Positions 8,756-18,495 are shown, numbered from the stretch's first letter. The stretch: DNA of 64,000 nt from Vreelandella neptunia (GCF_022489065.1 NZ_JAKVTW010000018.1:1-64000), one strand, 5' to 3'. The notes: generated by a model not told the origin, from the letters alone. Program-made: numbers and translations.

Positions 8756-10135
8756 ATGAAACGCCGCACATTACCGGTTAACACCCCACTCGTTGACCGC
8801 ACTCCGCCTGAGGTTCGCACTCAGCGGAGACGTCTGCGTGCCTGTCATGAATGTGACTGGGTATCTGCCCTACCACCACTTAGCTCTGGCGAAAGAGCAA
8901 GCTGTCCAAGATGCTCGCATGTGTTAGTCAAACGTCACCGCTACCCAGCACAGCGCAGCATGGCGCTTGCCATCGCATCACTCATTGCATTGATAGTGGC
9001 GGTATCATTTCCCTTTATCAGTTTTACCGTTAGCGGGGTTAGCAACCGCATTGAGTTGACGCAGACCGCTACGGCCCTGATTGGCTTTCATCAGCCGCTC
9101 GTGGCGATCGCCATCATCATGACGATTGTGGTATTGCCAGCGGTATACCTGTTTGGCGTGCTTTGGCTCCAGTTTGGTCTTTTGCGTGACCATCCCTTGC
9201 CTTTTAGCCGCGATATAGCCCGCTCGTTAGCCCACTTAACGCCATGGATGATGGCCGATGTATTTATAATTGGTGCCCTTGTCAGCCTAATAAAAATAGC
9301 GGGTCTGGCCGATGTCGAGTTAGGCATATCATTCTGGGCATTTTGCGCTTTTGCACTTTTACTGCTGATGACGACTCAGTCTATCGATGCGGATTGGATG
9401 TGGTTCTCACTAGAAGGAGAGCCACTATCTCCTGACAATACTCAAACAGGTATGCCCGCCGCCGCCCAAGGTCTAACCGGCTGTCCTACTTGTGGACTTA
9501 TAAACCGACTATCACCCCAAGGGCGTGGGTATTGTGTTCGCTGCCACGAAAAACTTCACCAGCGCTTGCCACACAGTTTGCAGCGTACCTGGGCGCTGCT
9601 GGGTGCATCGGCCATCATGTACATTCCTGCCAATGTTTACCCAATCATGACCACCACAAGTTTAGGCAACTCCACCCCATCCACTATTATTGGCGGCGTT
9701 GTTCAATTGATTCAGATGGGCTCATGGCCAATCGCAGCCGTCATTTTCATAGCCAGCGTTATCGTACCCGTGGGTAAATTAGTAGCGCTCACGTGGCTTT
9801 GCTTAGTGGTGAGACGAAGCAATGTCCTGAATGCCCAAAGCCGCACCCGTTTGTATCGATTAACGGAATTTATTGGCCGCTGGTCGATGGTAGACGTTTT
9901 TGTGGTCGCTATATTAGTGGCACTGATTCGCGCAGGATCATTAATGTCGATTACGCCAGGGCCAGCGGCACTCGCCTTCGGCTCCGTTGTCGTGTTAACC
10001 ATGCTGGCAGCGATGACCTTTGATCCCCGCTTGATATGGGACACATCTTTGCCACAACGAAACTCTCTTCACCACTCCCTTCGCCACTCTCTTCTTCGCC
10101 GTAAAACGGCCACCAAGGAACCTGTTGATGGCTAA
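8756..10135 (+). CDS. pqiA: PqiA, inner-membrane component of the PqiABC lipid transport system
   Basis: About 459 residues. Two homologous halves each carry a zinc-ribbon (CHECD...CPRC near the N-terminus, CPTCG...CVRC mid-protein) followed by a four-helix membrane block, the architecture of PqiA. PqiA works with the MCE protein PqiB and lipoprotein PqiC to move lipids across the envelope. I prefer ATG 8756; an in-frame TTG 18 bp upstream lacks a ribosome site. It overlaps pqiB by 8 bp. Confidence 0.92.
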   Translation: MKRRTLPVNTPLVDRTPPEVRTQRRRLRACHECDWVSALPPLSSGERASCPRCSHVLVKRHRYPAQRSMALAIASLIALIVAVSFPFISFTVSGVSNRIELTQTATALIGFHQPLVAIAIIMTIVVLPAVYLFGVLWLQFGLLRDHPLPFSRDIARSLAHLTPWMMADVFIIGALVSLIKIAGLADVELGISFWAFCAFALLLLMTTQSIDADWMWFSLEGEPLSPDNTQTGMPAAAQGLTGCPTCGLINRLSPQGRGYCVRCHEKLHQRLPHSLQRTWALLGASAIMYIPANVYPIMTTTSLGNSTPSTIIGGVVQLIQMGSWPIAAVIFIASVIVPVGKLVALTWLCLVVRRSNVLNAQSRTRLYRLTEFIGRWSMVDVFVVAILVALIRAGSLMSITPGPAALAFGSVVVLTMLAAMTFDPRLIWDTSLPQRNSLHHSLRHSLLRRKTATKEPVDG

Positions 10136-11828
10136 TGAAACAACACCGCCCAATACCAATCAAACGAACGATGATCCAACCAGTGAGCAGGATTTAAACA
10201 AGGCCAAAACATCACGCCAGACCCGCCTTTCACCTATTTGGGTTGTCCCGATTGTTGCCATCGCAATAGGCTTATGGCTGGTATATGACAACTACTCTAG
10301 CCGGGGCACCCTGGTAACGCTGACCATGGACAGCGCAGAAGGCATTGAAGCGAACAATACGCTTATTCGCAGCCGCAACGTAGAAATCGGTCGAGTACAA
10401 AGCGTACGCCTCTCTGACGACCTCTCACATGCCGTTTTAACAGCACGCATTCAGCCGGAAGTAGAGGATATGCTGCGTGAAGACAGCCGCTTCTGGGTGG
10501 TCAAGCCACGTATTGGCCGTGAAGGGATTAGTGGCCTAGGCACCGTGCTATCGGGTGCTTATATTCAGCTGGAACCCGGCACTGAAGAGGCACCGAGACG
10601 CGAATTTCCGGTCAGCGACATTCCCCCCGTCGCCCCTGCTGGGCAGGCGGGCCTGCGGCTTAGCTTAACGAGTCAGCTCGGTAACTCCTTGCGCGTCGGT
10701 GACCCGGTTTCGTACCAAGGCTACACCGTAGGGCGAATTGAAGAGAACAGCTTTGAACCACAGTCGCGAACCATGCAGCACCAGGTGTTTATTGAAGAGC
10801 CCTACACCAATTTAGTCACTGACAGCACGCGCTTCTGGACGTCAAGCGGTATCGATTTCCAGTTAGGCGCTGATGGTGTACGGGTTAACGTCGAATCCAT
10901 TGAAGCCCTGCTCGGTGGTGGCGTGACATTTGGTGTGCCCGAAGACCTCCCCATGGGTCAGCCGGTTGAGGCAAACTCTCGTTTCACGCTCTATGCGGAT
11001 GAAAATGCCGCCCGAGAAGGAACGTTTAATCGTTACTTAGAGTATGTGCTCCTGGTTGATGAAACGGTGCGGGGCCTTTCCAAAGGAGCACCTGTAGAGT
11101 TTCGCGGCGTACGAATGGGCACCGTTGCCGCTGTACCATGGAACTTTACCGCTCCGCAGCCCGACTCCCGCGCCCGCTTTGCAATTCCCGTATTGATCAG
11201 GATAGAGCCGCAGCGCCTGGGCATCGAAAACAGCGATATCGATCTCGAAGAGTGGGAAGCCCGTTTTGAACGTATGTTTGGCCTTGGACTGCGCGCGTCA
11301 TTAAAAAGTGGCAGCCTGCTAACAGGCGCACTATTTGTCGACTTGAACTTTCAACGTGACCTAGCCGACGAATATGTTGCCGAACGATTCTCTGATCGCG
11401 CCGTATTCCCTACAGTCGCAGGCGGGTTTGCGCAGATTCAAGCGCAGGTTACCGATTTGCTTGAGAAATTGAATGATCTTGAAGTTGAGCCTTTGTTAGC
11501 CGGCCTGGATCGTAATTTGCAAGCCTCTGAAAGCGTGCTCAATGAAGTTCGTGAAGTAAGCTCCTCTATCAATCAGTTACTGAATGATCCTGAGACTCAA
11601 GCGATTGGCGGTAATCTAAACGGTACTCTTGAGGAACTGCGTAACACGCTGCAGGGCCTGTCTCCCTCTTCGCCCGCTTACCAGGAGCTCACGACTGCCA
11701 TCGAGCGACTGGATCGCTTAATGCGTGATCTGCAGCCACTTACCCGCACGCTTAACGACAACCCCAGAGCTCTGCTGTTTGACAACCTGGATGCCCAAGA
11801 CCCAATTCCACGCGCGCCCCGTGATTAA
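10128..11828 (+). CDS. pqiB: PqiB, MCE-domain envelope-spanning lipid transport protein
   Basis: A 566-residue protein with one N-terminal membrane helix (about residues 33-52, SPIWVVPIVAIAIGLWLVY) and three successive MCE repeats. Each repeat has the V-x-G-x-x-V/I signature, for example GRVQSVRLS, YTVGRIEEN and VRMGTVAAV. A long helical C-terminus (about 420-560) likely builds the central channel needle. Known PqiB forms a hexameric tube across the periplasm. It overlaps the end of pqiA and is followed at 9 nt by pqiC. Confidence 0.93.
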   Translation: MANETTPPNTNQTNDDPTSEQDLNKAKTSRQTRLSPIWVVPIVAIAIGLWLVYDNYSSRGTLVTLTMDSAEGIEANNTLIRSRNVEIGRVQSVRLSDDLSHAVLTARIQPEVEDMLREDSRFWVVKPRIGREGISGLGTVLSGAYIQLEPGTEEAPRREFPVSDIPPVAPAGQAGLRLSLTSQLGNSLRVGDPVSYQGYTVGRIEENSFEPQSRTMQHQVFIEEPYTNLVTDSTRFWTSSGIDFQLGADGVRVNVESIEALLGGGVTFGVPEDLPMGQPVEANSRFTLYADENAAREGTFNRYLEYVLLVDETVRGLSKGAPVEFRGVRMGTVAAVPWNFTAPQPDSRARFAIPVLIRIEPQRLGIENSDIDLEEWEARFERMFGLGLRASLKSGSLLTGALFVDLNFQRDLADEYVAERFSDRAVFPTVAGGFAQIQAQVTDLLEKLNDLEVEPLLAGLDRNLQASESVLNEVREVSSSINQLLNDPETQAIGGNLNGTLEELRNTLQGLSPSSPAYQELTTAIERLDRLMRDLQPLTRTLNDNPRALLFDNLDAQDPIPRAPRD

Positions 11829-11837
11829 GGAGCCTCC

Positions 11838-12443
11838 ATGCTTATAGGGAAACGTATGACCAACTGGATCAAGTGTTTACTGCTGCTAATGATGTGCGTA
11901 TTAGTATCGGCCTGTGCCAGCAGTACTACTCCCCCTACGCGATACATGCTACCGGTCGACCAGTTGAGCAGTACCACAAACCAACCAGAGGGCACGCTCG
12001 TGCTGAGCTCGCCTCGCTTGGCCCACTACCTAGATGTAGATGGCATCGTGATGCAGTTGGATGACATTACGCTGAACGCTGCACGTGAACATCAATGGGC
12101 AGAAGGACTGGATCGGCAGCTAGAGCGAAAAATACGTACCCACTTATCGCAAGCACTGCCGATGCTCAGGGTTATACGTGCAGAAAATGAACCCTCTGAT
12201 GCACTAACCCTGCGTCTAAGCGTTGACCAATTTCAAGGCCGGTTTGATGGCGTAGCCTTGGCTAGTGGCCAATGGCAATTACTAAACGCTGCGGGTGAGC
12301 TGCTGGTGATGGAGAATTTTCACGCTGAGACCCCGTTGGAAGCAGACGGTTATCCGGCTCTGGTCCGGGCGCTGAGCGCAAGCTGGGATCAAGCCGCAGA
12401 GCTGATCGCTACTCAAATACGCCAGGGCAACTATTTTAATTGA
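11838..12443 (+). CDS. pqiC: PqiC, outer-membrane lipoprotein
   Basis: About 201 residues. A lipoprotein signal is followed by the lipobox LVSAC, so the mature protein starts at that Cys. The remainder matches the DUF330/ABC-transport auxiliary lipoprotein family, with the RYMLPV start typical of PqiC/YmbA. AAGGAG stands 6-7 nt before ATG 11838; ATG 11856 would give a shorter signal peptide. It anchors the PqiB tube at the outer membrane. Confidence 0.88.
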   Translation: MLIGKRMTNWIKCLLLLMMCVLVSACASSTTPPTRYMLPVDQLSSTTNQPEGTLVLSSPRLAHYLDVDGIVMQLDDITLNAAREHQWAEGLDRQLERKIRTHLSQALPMLRVIRAENEPSDALTLRLSVDQFQGRFDGVALASGQWQLLNAAGELLVMENFHAETPLEADGYPALVRALSASWDQAAELIATQIRQGNYFN

Positions 12444-12508
12444 TTTGCGGTTTTCTAAACGTAGCTTGCTGAACTACGCTTGACCTAAGTCTTCTCAGGG
12501 ATGTTCAC

Positions 12509-13015
12509 ATGACAGATGAGCCGAACGATACTGCTGCATTACCCACTGTTCAACTGCGTGATGCAGTGAATACTCTGATGCATACAGTCACTACCCTGCT
12601 GGAGGACAAGGCGTCGCCCACGACACTTGAGACCGCCCTGCATAGTCACGACGCACTGCTGGACCAACTAGCAATGCTCTCGCTTGACGGATCAACACTC
12701 GCGGCACTTGAGCGCATCGAGCAATTTATAACCCTGTGCGCGGGGGACTACTATCAAAGCGCGGCAGCTAAGCTCGACGAGCAACAGCAAAACCGTTTTA
12801 TTTCGGTGTTTGCGCGCAGGCTGCTCGCCCTGGATGGGTTAGGGCCAGCAACCGCACGCCAGCTGTTTCAACTGGGCGTTTTCACTCCCGAGCAGTTTTT
12901 TGCATTAACGCCTAAGGCGCTTGCCCAGCTGCAATTACCCCCAGCGACACTGGCTCGGCTGATCCCCCTACATGCCCAACACTCGTCGCTGACACGAGAC
13001 AGCCAAACAAGCTGA
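12509..13015 (+). CDS. Unknown protein with a helix-hairpin-helix-like C-terminus
   Basis: A 168-residue soluble, mostly helical protein that I do not recognise. The C-terminal third reads LDGLGPATARQLFQLGVFTPEQFFAL, which resembles an HhH motif of the kind seen in DNA-binding or RNA polymerase alpha-CTD-like proteins. The N-terminal part is leucine- and acid-rich with no catalytic motif. It lies 65 bp after pqiC and is transcribed in the same direction, so it may be read through from pqiABC. No signal peptide or membrane helix. Function unknown. Confidence 0.7.
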   Translation: MTDEPNDTAALPTVQLRDAVNTLMHTVTTLLEDKASPTTLETALHSHDALLDQLAMLSLDGSTLAALERIEQFITLCAGDYYQSAAAKLDEQQQNRFISVFARRLLALDGLGPATARQLFQLGVFTPEQFFALTPKALAQLQLPPATLARLIPLHAQHSSLTRDSQTS

Positions 13016-13020
13016 CGCTA

Positions 13021-13287
13021 TATAATCGTGTTACACTGCTCGGCTTATTACTGATACGTAAGTTTTCTGATGTGCCCGTGCGCATCAGATCACAGTGCTG
13101 CTAAGCATTGTAGTCTTCACGTCTCCTGTCACGGTCATCCACGGCTAATCAACGACCATCGCGGCACGCTTAGATATCTGGCACACTGCGCTGCCGCGAA
13201 GATCGATCAACCTCGCTTTTTGAACATTACATCTAGTGAAAATAACCACTTACCGGTATTAACTCACTAGGTGACTGCGGAGAACGC
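13021..13287 (+). promoter_or_regulatory. Long structured leader upstream of rhlE
   Basis: A consensus -10 hexamer TATAAT lies at 13021-13026, about 260 bp before the rhlE ATG. A perfect-length hairpin follows at 13067-13088: 9-bp stem CTGATGTGC/GCGCATCAG with one G-T pair and loop CCGT. The rest of the gap has no convincing gene. A long 5' UTR is plausible for a DEAD-box helicase but is inferred only from the promoter position. Confidence 0.4.
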
Positions 13288-14544
13288 ATGAGCTTTTCTG
13301 AACTTGGCCTGCACGCCGATCTATTACGCGCTGTCACAGCGCAAGGTTACACCGAACCTACCCCGATACAACGACAAGCCATTCCCGTCGTCTTGGAAGG
13401 TCGTGACATGCTCGCCAGCGCCCAAACCGGCACTGGCAAAACGGCAGGTTTCACACTGCCGATGCTGCAACGTTTAAATACCGGCAAGCGTCCTGGCAAA
13501 CGTCAGGTACGTGCACTGGTGCTAACCCCTACTCGTGAGCTTGCTGCTCAAGTAGGTGAAAGCGTATCAACTTATGGTCAACATTTAGCGCTACGCTCGC
13601 ACATCATCTTTGGTGGCGTAGGCCAACAGCCTCAAATTGATGCGCTTAAAGCCGGCCTTGATGTACTGGTTGCCACACCAGGTCGCCTTTTAGATTTACA
13701 CCAGCAGGGACATGTAGATCTCTCTGCGGTAGAAATCTTGGTGTTAGATGAAGCAGACCGTATGCTTGATATGGGCTTTATCCACGACATCAAACGCCTG
13801 CTGCGCCTAGTACCCAAAAAGCGTCAAAATCTACTGTTCTCAGCCACCTTTTCAAATGAGATCCAAACCCTGGCTCAACAACTGCTGGACAATCCAGCAA
13901 TGATTGAGGTAGCACCACGTAACGCGACTGCTGAGAAAATTGAGCAAGCTATTTACCGCGTGGATCGTGAGAAAAAACGCGAACTATTAGCGCACTTAAT
14001 TCAACAGAATGGCTGGTTTCAGGTATTGGTGTTCACACGCACTAAACATGGTGCGAACCGCCTAGCTGAGCAGCTCTCTAAGCAAGATATACCGTCAATG
14101 GCGATCCACGGCAATAAAAGCCAAGGTGCCCGTACGCGCGCTTTAACAGCGTTTAAAAGTGGCGATTTACAGGTGCTTGTGGCTACCGATATTGCCGCAC
14201 GGGGCCTTGATATTAATGAGCTTCCACATGTCGTCAACTTCGACCTACCCAACGTAGCGGAAGATTACGTTCACCGCATTGGACGCACCGGCCGTGCTGG
14301 TAGCAATGGTGAAGCAGTTTCACTGGTATGTGTCGATGAAGACGGCCTGCTAGGCAATATTGAGCGGCTAATTAAGCAGACACTGCCGAAGCATATAGAG
14401 CCCGGTTTTGAACCTGACCCCAGCATCAAACCTGAACCTATCGAGAATGGCCGACGCAATCAGCGCCAACCCCGCGCTAAACGCAAACCTGAAGGCCAGA
14501 GTGCTAATACCGGTGGTGAACGCAAACGCCGCGTTCGCCGCTAG
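13288..14544 (+). CDS. rhlE: DEAD-box ATP-dependent RNA helicase RhlE
   Basis: 418 residues. Helicase motifs are in order: Q motif [10 protein letters not shown], motif [11 protein letters not shown], Ia [53 protein letters not shown]. The FSELGL start and the basic, disordered tail (RKPEG...[10 protein letters not shown]) fit RhlE. It remodels RNA, typically in ribosome assembly and RNA decay. A strong hairpin follows the stop codon. GCGGAG precedes the ATG. Confidence 0.92.
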   Translation: MSFSELGLHADLLRAVTAQGYTEPTPIQRQAIPVVLEGRDMLASAQTGTGKTAGFTLPMLQRLNTGKRPGKRQVRALVLTPTRELAAQVGESVSTYGQHLALRSHIIFGGVGQQPQIDALKAGLDVLVATPGRLLDLHQQGHVDLSAVEILVLDEADRMLDMGFIHDIKRLLRLVPKKRQNLLFSATFSNEIQTLAQQLLDNPAMIEVAPRNATAEKIEQAIYRVDREKKRELLAHLIQQNGWFQVLVFTRTKHGANRLAEQLSKQDIPSMAIHGNKSQGARTRALTAFKSGDLQVLVATDIAARGLDINELPHVVNFDLPNVAEDYVHRIGRTGRAGSNGEAVSLVCVDEDGLLGNIERLIKQTLPKHIEPGFEPDPSIKPEPIENGRRNQRQPRAKRKPEGQSANTGGERKRRVRR

Positions 14545-14552
14545 CGCGGCTT

Positions 14553-14591
14553 GCTGGAATATGCGAAGGTGTCGCCTTTGTATATTCCAGC
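14553..14591 (+). terminator. Long hairpin after rhlE (no T-tract)
   Basis: GCTGGAATAT (14553-14562) pairs perfectly with ATATTCCAGC (14582-14591). The stem continues inward with CGAAGG/CCTTTG and G-T pairs to a 5-nt loop, about 17 pairs in all. It begins 9 nt after the rhlE stop. The following bases (CTCTTGTATA) are not a T-run, so it may be a 3'-end stabiliser or processing site rather than an intrinsic terminator. Confidence 0.5.
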
Positions 14592-14649
14592 CTCTTGTAT
14601 AAAGCAGCTATTTTGCCGTTAGGCATGAACAACTTTTCATGGAGTGATT

Positions 14650-15153
14650 ATGGCGTCTTCTCAACTTATGGCGGAGTATCGCCAATGGCTGACGTTTCAG
14701 CGTCAAGAGCAACTCAGCCGCGAGCATCAAGGTATTGTGCAGCGTTTAGAAGACGCTCGGGCATCTGCTAATCAAGTGTTACAGGCCTACCGCAGCATGG
14801 CTGAAAAGGCATCTGTTGAGGGCGCTTGCTACCGCACGATATTCTTGCGTCAACGCGATGACAACCACGCCCTGCCCTGCGAAGGCTGGCTGTTTGTGCG
14901 TCGCGTACTGAGCGAAGGTAATAGCACCCGCGTACGTGTCACTCTGCTTGAAACCTTTACCCTGGAAGACGGCATTATGGCGCCAGGTGATAAACCTGCA
15001 CGTAAGCTGACTTTAGAAATATTTGATCAGTTGCAGATGGATAAAGGCATGCGCACCAATGTCAGAGTGGACTGCCTAGACTCCTCACAAGACTATCACT
15101 TCATTACGCTACTCGATGCCGTACGCGGAGACTTGCGCCCCCACCTTAAGTAA
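14650..15153 (+). CDS. Conserved-looking hypothetical protein
   Basis: A 167-residue cytosolic protein, not recognised. Residues 1-60 are predicted helical and polar (a possible coiled coil, rich in Q, E and R). Residues 60-165 look like an alternating-strand domain with SEGNSTRVRVTLLETFTL and the ending YHFITLLDAVRGDLRPHLK. It has no signal peptide or enzyme motif. GGAG lies before ATG 14650; a GTG 6 nt upstream is less likely. It sits between rhlE and an MFS gene on the same strand. Confidence 0.65.
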   Translation: MASSQLMAEYRQWLTFQRQEQLSREHQGIVQRLEDARASANQVLQAYRSMAEKASVEGACYRTIFLRQRDDNHALPCEGWLFVRRVLSEGNSTRVRVTLLETFTLEDGIMAPGDKPARKLTLEIFDQLQMDKGMRTNVRVDCLDSSQDYHFITLLDAVRGDLRPHLK

Positions 15154-15178
15154 GCGTTGGTATGAAATAAGCACCTCT

Positions 15179-16390
15179 ATGGCATCGCGTCGTTCAATTA
15201 CGTTTATTTTACTAATGGTCGTGGTGGGGCTAAATCTTCGCCCCGCCATGTCATCAGTTGCCCCCTTGCTAACCCGCTTACAAGAAAGCGCGGGGCTTTC
15301 GGCGACTGCTGCGGGTCTACTCACCACCCTTCCCGTACTCTTTTTGGGCTTGTCTGCGCCCCTGGCTCCTACACTCGCCAAACACATAGGCAGTGAACGG
15401 GCGCTGAGTGCTGCGCTGATACTTCTCGCCGCAGGGCTTATTTTGCGTGGTTTGCCGCTTCCGGGGGTGTTATTCATCGGCTCAGCAATGGCAGGCTGTG
15501 CGATTGGCATTGGCGGCACCTTATTACCCGCCTTGGTTAAACGTGAGCTTCCTAACAGCGCCGACCTACTGACCGGCCTGTATACCATGGCGCTCTGTTT
15601 TGGTGGCGCTCTAGGCGCCGGCCTAAGCGTGCCATTAATACAACTACTGGGTAGCTGGCAGGCAAGCTTGATGAGCTGGTCATTATTGGCACTGCTAGCG
15701 CTTATCCTCTGGCACTACCAGATGCCTCGATCCTCCCAAACCAATACGCTCTCTGCGCCAAAAAGCGGCATCCTACGACTGCTCAAGCAACCACTGACTT
15801 GGCACGTTATGCTGTTTATGGGTATTCAATCCTCCATGGCTTATATCGTGTTTGGCTGGCTACCAACGCTGCTAGTCGACCGCGGCTATAACGAGGCCGA
15901 CGCGGGCTGGACCATGGCCGTATCAATCATGTGTCAACTGGCGTCTGCTTTAGGAGCACCTTGGCTTGCACGCTTGGGAAAAGACCAACGCCCAGCTTTA
16001 TTGTTAGTACTCTTAAGCACCGCCGCAGGCCTGTGGATGCTGCTGATCGCGCCACTCATCTGGAAATGGCCCGGCGCGGCACTTCTGGGGATTGGTCAAG
16101 GGGGCAGCTTTAGTTTAGCGCTGAGCTTGTTAGTCTTACGCACAGCAAATTCAAGGCTGGCAGGGCAACTGTCCGGCCTTGTTCAGGGCGGTGGTTATAC
16201 ATTGGCAGCGCTGGGACCGTTTGGCGTAGGGGTTATGCTTCAATCAGGCGCCAGCACCTCACATATCGCCTGGCTACTAATCGTACTGATTACGGTTTGC
16301 TGTGGTTTCGCATTACTAGCGGGACGCAATCAGCGGCTAGATGATATAAGCGGCGGACTTTTGGTCGAGCGGGTCACCCGCGGTAATTGA
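15179..16390 (+). CDS. MFS transporter, CynX/NimT family
   Basis: About 403 residues with twelve hydrophobic segments. The start RSITFILLMVVVGLNLRPAMSSVAPLL is the signature opening of the CynX/NimT (cyanate-type) MFS subfamily, and the central GWLPTLLVDRGYNEADAGW is also characteristic. ATG 15179 is chosen because upstream codons are not membrane-like and overlap the preceding gene's end. Substrate cannot be inferred; members range from cyanate to nitroimidazole and other small anions. Confidence 0.82.
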   Translation: MASRRSITFILLMVVVGLNLRPAMSSVAPLLTRLQESAGLSATAAGLLTTLPVLFLGLSAPLAPTLAKHIGSERALSAALILLAAGLILRGLPLPGVLFIGSAMAGCAIGIGGTLLPALVKRELPNSADLLTGLYTMALCFGGALGAGLSVPLIQLLGSWQASLMSWSLLALLALILWHYQMPRSSQTNTLSAPKSGILRLLKQPLTWHVMLFMGIQSSMAYIVFGWLPTLLVDRGYNEADAGWTMAVSIMCQLASALGAPWLARLGKDQRPALLLVLLSTAAGLWMLLIAPLIWKWPGAALLGIGQGGSFSLALSLLVLRTANSRLAGQLSGLVQGGGYTLAALGPFGVGVMLQSGASTSHIAWLLIVLITVCCGFALLAGRNQRLDDISGGLLVERVTRGN

Positions 16391-16425
16391 TTCCCAGGTT
16401 TCCTATATAACCTCAGGAGATGGCA

Positions 16426-17496
16426 ATGCCCCCCTACTCCCTTTTAGCCAGCAACGCCATGACCGATAAACGTATTTTAGTGATTTACACAGGCGGTACG
16501 ATTGGCATGCAGTCGCACCCCAATGGGCTTGCGCCGGGCGGTAACTTTGCTACCCGAATGGCTGCAGCGCTTACTCAACTACCAATTGCTCAGCAGCAGG
16601 CTCTTCCGGTATATGATGTCATTAGCTACGCGACACTAATTGACTCAAGCGCTGCCACACCCCTTACCTGGCAACAGTTAGCCCTTGATATTAATGATCA
16701 ACTGACGTCTTACGCTGGCTTCGTCATTATTCACGGCACCGACACCCTTAGCTGGACCGCAGCCAGCCTTGCTTACCAACTGCAGGGTCTGGATCGCCCA
16801 GTCGTTATCACCGGTTCAATGCTCCCGCTGGAAGCCCCCGACAGTGACGCTTTGGCAAATCTACATGGCGCCCTTAAGTTTGCCGCCACCCCGTCACTGC
16901 AAGAAGTGGCTATCTACTTTGCTGGGCAACTGCTCCGCGGCACCCGCGCCATCAAACAGCACAGCGATGCGGCCGATGCCTTCACCAGCCCCAACTACCC
17001 CTTACTAGGTAAGCGGGTGGGCGACGATTTCGTTTATTACCCCAGTCGTGGACTGGGACAGCAACAGCGTGGCGCGCCCCGCTTCGAGCTGCCTGACTAC
17101 CGCTTGGTCAATCAAGGGGAAGTTGTCCGCATTGTGCTTTGGCCTGGCATTACCGCTTGGCAGCTTGATACGTGGTTGGGTGATTCACGCGTCAAGGGTG
17201 CCCTGCTTCAGCTCTGGGGTGCAGGCAATCTACCTAACGACCCTGGCTTGCTGGATGTGCTTGCTAAAGCCAGTGGAGAAGGCAAGTTGCTCGCGGCCAT
17301 TAGCCAGTGCCCCAAAGGGAGCGTTCATCTAGGCGCTTATGCAGCGGGGCATGGTCTCAGCGATGCCGGCATTATGGCGGGCGACAGCATGACGCCTGAA
17401 GCAGCCTTTACTAAGCTTGCCCATTTATTGGCACAGCCACTCACGTTAGAAGATCAGCGACAGCGCTTTTTAACGCCTCTCGTCGGTGAGCGTTAA
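16426..17496 (+). CDS. ansA: L-asparaginase, cytoplasmic type I (AnsA-like)
   Basis: About 356 residues. Hydrolyses asparagine to aspartate and ammonia. The first catalytic threonine lies in IYTGGTIGM and the second block in HGTDTLSWTAASLAYQL; both are asparaginase signatures. No signal peptide, and length fits the cytosolic type I enzyme. AGGAG at 16415-16419 favours ATG 16426 (6 nt spacing) over ATG 16420; ATG 16459 (MTDKRILV) is another possible start nearer to the family N-terminus. Confidence 0.88.
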   Translation: MPPYSLLASNAMTDKRILVIYTGGTIGMQSHPNGLAPGGNFATRMAAALTQLPIAQQQALPVYDVISYATLIDSSAATPLTWQQLALDINDQLTSYAGFVIIHGTDTLSWTAASLAYQLQGLDRPVVITGSMLPLEAPDSDALANLHGALKFAATPSLQEVAIYFAGQLLRGTRAIKQHSDAADAFTSPNYPLLGKRVGDDFVYYPSRGLGQQQRGAPRFELPDYRLVNQGEVVRIVLWPGITAWQLDTWLGDSRVKGALLQLWGAGNLPNDPGLLDVLAKASGEGKLLAAISQCPKGSVHLGAYAAGHGLSDAGIMAGDSMTPEAAFTKLAHLLAQPLTLEDQRQRFLTPLVGER

Positions 17497-17585
17497 CTCA
17501 TCAAAATTGCCGCCGTGCTGGCATTAGCTGAGATTAAGACTATGGTGAAGGAGGTTAACCTAACAGTTTGAAGGAGCAACAGATT

Positions 17586-17825
17586 ATGGAAAAACCGGTA
17601 CATCATTTCAGCGAGTTATTTGAACAGTTGGGTCTTGCTTCAGACGCAGACTCCATTGAGCGCTTTATACAACGCAACGCCCCTTTGCCCGAATCAATGC
17701 CCCTGGCTGACGCCCCTTGCTGGAACGAAGGACAAGCTGAATTTCTAAAAGAAGCGGTCGATGAAGATGCGGATTGGGCAGAGGTCGTCGATCACCTTGA
17801 TGCCTCAATGCATAAAGCTAATTAA
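17586..17825 (+). CDS. DUF2789 family protein
   Basis: A 79-residue acidic protein, start ATG with AAGGAG 9 nt upstream. It matches what I know of DUF2789: the VHHFSELFEQLGL opening, the ...PLPE...LADAPCW block, and the closing LKEAVDEDADWAEVVDHLD. The family is small, gammaproteobacterial and of unknown function. It is monocistronic and converges with the TVP38-like gene with only a 4-bp gap. Confidence 0.8.
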   Translation: MEKPVHHFSELFEQLGLASDADSIERFIQRNAPLPESMPLADAPCWNEGQAEFLKEAVDEDADWAEVVDHLDASMHKAN

Positions 17826-17829
17826 GCCA

Positions 17830-18495
17830 TTAAGATTTTCGCGCCGCATCGACGCGGCGCCTAAACCAGGCACCAATAAGTAGCAGTAACGCGAGTGCTA
17901 TGAGGGGTAACACCACATCAAACTGCAACGCATCCTCCTCTTCAATAGCTTCCAAGGCGCCATAAATGGCACTGCTATAGACAACCCACTTCACTGCTAA
18001 ACCAAGTGTTGCCGCCAACAGGAAGGTCTTGATAGAAATATTACGTAGCCCCGCGGCAAAGTTGATCACCGAGTGAGGGAAGCCGGGCAATACCCGAAGC
18101 GCACACTGAGTCATCAAATCGCTACGCTGCTCAAGCATCTGCATCACTTTTAATGTCAGCCCGCTGGGATTCCATCGTCTTCCAGCTCTTGCCGCTAACT
18201 GATACGCCCCCAGTGCGCCTACCACACTACTTATCGTCAGCATAAGCGTAGCGATAAGTGGCGGGTAAAATGGCGCAATAAGCCACAGTCCAATACTGCC
18301 GGGCAAGCCTATAGCTAACGTAATGGCCATAGTCAGCATCACGCCAATAATCACCACAGGATGATGCGATGCTTGGGAAGCCCAGAGCTTAAATGCCATT
18401 AAATCTGGCGAATACCACAGCCACAGATAGGTAAGCATCGCGAAACACGCAAAACCTAGCGCCCACCGCCATGATCGTCGTGGGGTTTTATTCAT
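17830..18495 (-). CDS. TVP38/TMEM64 (DedA-superfamily) membrane protein
   Basis: A 221-residue inner-membrane protein with about five to six helices and the VTT-domain core: the P-G region GLPGSIGLWLIAPFYPP and the PGFPHSVINFAAGLRNIS block characteristic of TVP38. DedA-superfamily proteins are implicated in lipid flipping and membrane homeostasis; the substrate here is unknown. It overlaps the end of the upstream SRPBCC gene by 8 bp, so the two are co-translated. Confidence 0.82.
   Translation of the reverse strand: MNKTPRRSWRWALGFACFAMLTYLWLWYSPDLMAFKLWASQASHHPVVIIGVMLTMAITLAIGLPGSIGLWLIAPFYPPLIATLMLTISSVVGALGAYQLAARAGRRWNPSGLTLKVMQMLEQRSDLMTQCALRVLPGFPHSVINFAAGLRNISIKTFLLAATLGLAVKWVVYSSAIYGALEAIEEEDALQFDVVLPLIALALLLLIGAWFRRRVDAARKS

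Noticed and set aside
13070-13270. 66-codon frame in the rhlE leader
   Set aside because: Cys/His content arises by chance; no ribosome site and it overlaps the hairpin.
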